64,000 bases of DNA from assembly GCA_036821645.1 (NCBI GenBank), contig DAISJD010000003.1:1-64000 (forward strand). Reading direction: 5' to 3'. Below, one piece after another: positions 61,208-64,000 of this stretch (positions are counted from its first letter, which is position 1; each line of letters opens with the position of its first letter). Made by a program: the position numbers and the translations under genes. The notes under the pieces were generated by a model that ran no database searches, was not told where the DNA came from, and was given only the letters and a program-made list of their open reading frames with translations. Origin of the DNA: DAISJD01 sp036821645. Its GTDB lineage: Bacteria > Pseudomonadota > Alphaproteobacteria > ATCC43930 > CGMCC-115725.

Positions 61208-62635
61208 ATGGTTCCCCCCATGCATGACGATCAAGACCAGCGCCCTTCCGGCCTTTCCGACACGGCCAAAGCCGACTTGTTGAGCCGCTTTGCGCCAAGA
61301 CGCACGCCTTCATCGTCGGTTCAGTCGCCCGAACGGGCCGACAATGCGGCACCCCCCTATCCGCGTCATCATCCGGCGACGGCTGATTTCAGCGACCTTC
61401 CGGGGTATAACGATACGGTCATGATCCGTCGGGGAGCCGACTTGATCGGGATCGACAACCCATATTTCCGTCAACATGACGGTCTCGCCCGCGATACCAC
61501 ACATATAAATGGCGAAGAATACATTAATTTTTCTTCCTATAATTACATTGGCCTAAACGGTCATCCGACCGTGACGGCAGCGGCCAAGGCCGCGATCGAT
61601 CACTACGGTACAAGCGCCTCCGCCAGCCGTATCGTTTCGGGCGAACGCCCGGTCCATCGCGCCCTCGAACGGGATCTTGCCGATTTTTACGGGGTTGAAG
61701 ACTGCCTCACCCTGGTCAGCGGGCATGCGACCAATGCCAGCGTGATCGGCCATTTAATGGATCGCAACGATCTCATCATTCACGATGCGCTGATCCATAA
61801 TAGTGTGGTGGAAGGGGCCATGCGTTCGCCCGCCCGCCGGATCGCCTTTGCCCATAATGATCCCGCATCTCTCGATCAACTCTTGGCTGGCTGTCGCAGA
61901 GATTATCAGCGCGTCCTGATCGTGCTGGAAGGGCTCTACAGTATGGATGGCGACGCGCCGGATTTACCCGCCTTCATCAAGATCGCCCGCCATTATGGGG
62001 CTTGGCTCTTTATCGACGAAGCCCATTCTCTGGGCGTCTTGGGGCGAACGGGCAAGGGGCTTGCGGAACATTGGGGCGTCGATCCTCGCGAAGTCGACAT
62101 CTGGATGGGCACACTCAGCAAATCCTTGGCGGCTTGCGGCGGCTATATTGCCGGTCGCAAAGACCTGATCGAGCATCTGCGTTATACCGTGCCGGGGTTC
62201 GTGTTTTCCGTCGGCATGTCGCCACCGCTTGCAGCCGCGGCACAAGCGGCCCTTCGTCAGTTGCAGGCCGAACCGGAACGCGTGCTGAAGCTGCAATCCA
62301 ACGGCCAGCATATGTTATCCCGCTTCCAGGCCGCCGGCTTCAATGTGGCGGGTTCCAACGGCACCGGCATCGTACCGCTGGTCACCGGCAGTTCGATCAA
62401 GGCCGCCCGCCTGTCGGATCAATTGTTCAAACATAAAATCAACGTTCAACCGATTCTCTATCCAGCCGTTCCTGAAAAGAGCGCCCGCCTCCGCTTTTTT
62501 CTGTCCAGCGACCATTCCCATGCACAAATCGACCATGTCACAGACGTGATCACGCAGATCTTATCGTTGCCGGACGATACGAATGCCGCCCTGCTCAGCT
62601 TGATGCAAACGTTGCAGAAGGAAAGAAACGAATAA
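61208..62635 (+). CDS. Alpha-oxoamine synthase, RkpG-like (BioF/SPT family)
   Basis: This is a 475-aa PLP enzyme that should condense an acyl thioester with an amino acid, releasing CO2 to give an amino ketone. A ~85-residue non-conserved N-terminal extension precedes the core. Core motifs are NFSSYNYIGLNGHP, GTSASASRIVSGE, FIDEAHSLGVLGRTG, and the PLP lysine in GTLSKSLAACGG (Lys305). Serine palmitoyltransferase, BioF and KBL share this fold. Its place after an ACP-ended synthase suggests it offloads a long acyl chain onto an amino acid. Start 61208 has AAGGA very close; ATG 61220 is an alternative. Confidence 0.9.
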   Translation: MVPPMHDDQDQRPSGLSDTAKADLLSRFAPRRTPSSSVQSPERADNAAPPYPRHHPATADFSDLPGYNDTVMIRRGADLIGIDNPYFRQHDGLARDTTHINGEEYINFSSYNYIGLNGHPTVTAAAKAAIDHYGTSASASRIVSGERPVHRALERDLADFYGVEDCLTLVSGHATNASVIGHLMDRNDLIIHDALIHNSVVEGAMRSPARRIAFAHNDPASLDQLLAGCRRDYQRVLIVLEGLYSMDGDAPDLPAFIKIARHYGAWLFIDEAHSLGVLGRTGKGLAEHWGVDPREVDIWMGTLSKSLAACGGYIAGRKDLIEHLRYTVPGFVFSVGMSPPLAAAAQAALRQLQAEPERVLKLQSNGQHMLSRFQAAGFNVAGSNGTGIVPLVTGSSIKAARLSDQLFKHKINVQPILYPAVPEKSARLRFFLSSDHSHAQIDHVTDVITQILSLPDDTNAALLSLMQTLQKERNE

Positions 62636-63006
62636 AACTTTCAAATAAAATCAATGTCATAAAAATATCTTTACACAAATTTATTTTGTACAAAATAAAT
62701 TTAATATTTTCTGCTCTAAATACAATCCTTTATATTAAAACTATTATAATTATAAAATCTCTTACTACCCATGATCACAAGAATTTTCTTTTAAAATTAC
62801 CAATATCTATTTATATTGCAATGCAACATCAGAAATGATATTCACCTATTTGGTTGATTTTTTGATCGTGTCTGATGATGGGCGGGGTTCCTTTTGTTAT
62901 CGTCGGCCCGGTTTTGCTGTAAGAATCTCTGTCTGATGGGTGCTGCAAGCCCTCTCTCGCCTGTTCGGGCACTGCCGTGATCGCTTTCCTTGAGGTCGCA
63001 CAAACG
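62636..63006. other. AT-rich intergenic region before the capsule permease
   Basis: The first ~200 bp are very AT-rich, then GC returns near 62870. It contains the 26-bp palindrome listed separately and presumably the permease promoter. No credible gene is seen. Confidence 0.5.
62677..62702. promoter_or_regulatory. 26-bp perfect palindrome
   Basis: The half-site AAATTTATTTTGT is followed directly by its exact reverse complement, with no loop, centred between 62689 and 62690. It lies 42 bp after the oxoamine synthase stop and about 300 bp before the permease. Perfect symmetry over 26 bp suggests a dimeric regulator site or a cruciform/hairpin element. Confidence 0.6.
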
Positions 63007-63831
63007 ATGTCTGCTTTCGGTGAAACACGGTCTCTCGATCGCTTTTCCAAAAGACCCGCCAAACCGAGTGCCGTGCATGTTCAAAGAAACGTGATCGGTG
63101 CCCTGATCATGCGCGAAATTCACACACGGTTCGGTCGCGACAATATCGGATATTTGTGGCTGATCTTAGAACCGATGCTGTTGGCAATTGCCGTGACATC
63201 CATTCATGTGGTTGTCGGCGGTCGCTTTGAGCGTGGAATCAATGCCGCCCCGTTCTGGATCACAGGCTATGTTCCCTACGTCATGTTTCGCTCCGTCGTT
63301 TTACGCGGCGAAACAGTGATCGAGGCCAATCTCAGCCTGCTTTATCACCGCATGGTAACGATTTTCGATATGTTGATTGCACGGGCACTGCTCGAATTTG
63401 CCGCTGCCGTCTTGGCAACGCTCGTCCTTTTGTCGGCAACATATTTTCTCAATCTTGGCGGTTTTCCGGATAGATTTTTATTTATTCTTTGCGGATATTT
63501 ATTATTGCTGTGGTTTTCTTTTGCATTATCTATGATATTGTGTGCTGGTTGTGAACTTTATCCAACGATTTCTCGATTTAGTCATCCAACCGTCTACATC
63601 TCTCTCCCCCTGTCCGGGGCGTTCTTTTCAATGCAATGGTTGCCTGATGCTGTGCGGGGTTATTTGAGTTGGATTCCGCTCACCTCGATTTTTGAAATGA
63701 TCCATATGGGACAGTTTCACGAGATTAATTCAAACTACATTTATATCCGATACGTTGTCGGCTGGTGTATGGCGCTTACCTTCATCGGTCTTCTGATGTT
63801 GCGTGTCGTCAGGCGACATATTCAGCTCTGA
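63007..63831 (+). CDS. ABC-2 type capsule polysaccharide export permease, KpsM-like
   Basis: A 274-aa inner-membrane protein. After an N-terminal cytoplasmic stretch, the segment NVIGALIMREIHTRFGRDNIGYLWLILEPM is typical of KpsM/BexB/Wzm exporters, and about six hydrophobic helices follow. It would export the lipid-linked capsule together with a KpsT ATPase not seen in this window. The ATG at 63007 is used; an in-frame GTG at 62977 is possible. The cell context (KpsC, KpsS, RkpA-G-like genes just upstream) supports the capsule role. Confidence 0.88.
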   Translation: MSAFGETRSLDRFSKRPAKPSAVHVQRNVIGALIMREIHTRFGRDNIGYLWLILEPMLLAIAVTSIHVVVGGRFERGINAAPFWITGYVPYVMFRSVVLRGETVIEANLSLLYHRMVTIFDMLIARALLEFAAAVLATLVLLSATYFLNLGGFPDRFLFILCGYLLLLWFSFALSMILCAGCELYPTISRFSHPTVYISLPLSGAFFSMQWLPDAVRGYLSWIPLTSIFEMIHMGQFHEINSNYIYIRYVVGWCMALTFIGLLMLRVVRRHIQL

Positions 63832-63926
63832 ACCTCCCTCATTACAGTGCCTTTTTAATGCCATATCTCCAGTTTTATCTATCGCCCTATCATACGTCGT
63901 AACTGGAACAGCGAGATCAGCATATC

Positions 63927-64000
63927 ATGGATGGAATGCCGCCCCCCCCGCCCGTGCAATCAAGCTTCGATGTTCACACAATCGGCGTGATTCACGAGGA
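63927..64000 (+). CDS. Start of a further gene, cut by window end
   Basis: An ATG at 63927 opens a frame that begins MDGMPPPPPV and runs to the window edge, 24 residues. The proline run followed by a charged stretch could be the cytoplasmic start of an export-linked inner-membrane protein, as in KpsE-like proteins, but too little is visible to name it. An internal ATG at 63936 is also possible. Confidence 0.35.
   Translation, partial: MDGMPPPPPVQSSFDVHTIGVIHE

Overview
The window looks like about 64 kb of an alphaproteobacterial chromosome, probably from the Rhodospirillales or a related order. This rests on gene content and gene order, not on any database match. Marker families are aerobic cobalamin genes (cobN-cobO-cobQ), an aapJQMP general amino-acid transporter, a CIRCE-controlled groESL operon, glyQS-ppdK-meaB in one run, and a capsule-lipid cluster resembling the rkp-1 region of Sinorhizobium. 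Most genes are GC-rich. The stretch from about 28.9 to 34.2 kb, the cobQ-glmS gap and a few other intergenic regions are strikingly AT-rich.

Layout. 1-3.95 kb: 3' part of cobN, then cobO and cobQ, overlapping head to tail. 3.95-4.89 kb: a small accessory scar with an orphan AT-rich ORF, a stop-containing IS1380-type transposase remnant, a 33-codon ORF with a good ribosome site, and three 20-bp direct repeats. 4.9-9.2 kb: glmU-glmS (UDP-GlcNAc supply), gph and tRNA-Val(CAC). 9.4-11.75 kb: groES-groEL with promoter, CIRCE operator and terminator. 11.8-18.4 kb: a CueR-like regulator, a lone CoxL/XdhB-type molybdenum hydroxylase subunit, cysQ, a blue-copper protein paired with a chemoreceptor, and an orphan ParA ATPase. 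18.7-23.6 kb: a branched-chain amino-acid/amide ABC transporter with fused LivM-LivG. 23.7-28.95 kb: a GIN/DUF2807-type exported protein and aapJQMP. 29.5-34.2 kb: an XRE regulator with a palindromic operator, then an AT-rich polysaccharide O-acylation operon (two SGNH proteins, one MBOAT, one small anchored protein). 34.5-39.2 kb: DsbD/ScsB-like reductase, redoxin, GntP permease. 39.3-47.4 kb, minus strand: ygfZ, a small membrane zinc-ribbon protein, glyQ, glyS, ppdK, meaB.

47.8-64 kb is the most interesting part: KpsC-like and KpsS-like Kdo transferases, an SDR (RkpH-like), an LTA-synthase/sulfatase-fold membrane enzyme (RkpI-like), a 2464-aa iterative polyketide/fatty-acid synthase (RkpA-like: KS-AT-DH-MT-like-ER-KR-ACP), an alpha-oxoamine synthase (RkpG-like), an ABC-2 capsule export permease (KpsM-like) and the start of another gene. 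Read as a pathway, the synthase and oxoamine synthase could make a sphingoid-like amino ketone, the SDR could reduce it, and the sulfatase-fold enzyme could add a phosphoglycerol head. That would give a phosphatidylglycerol mimic on which KpsS/KpsC build the Kdo linker for capsule export. The homologous locus is known in rhizobia; the specific chemistry is my inference.

All calls come from reading the sequence and its translations. No search or folding program was run.
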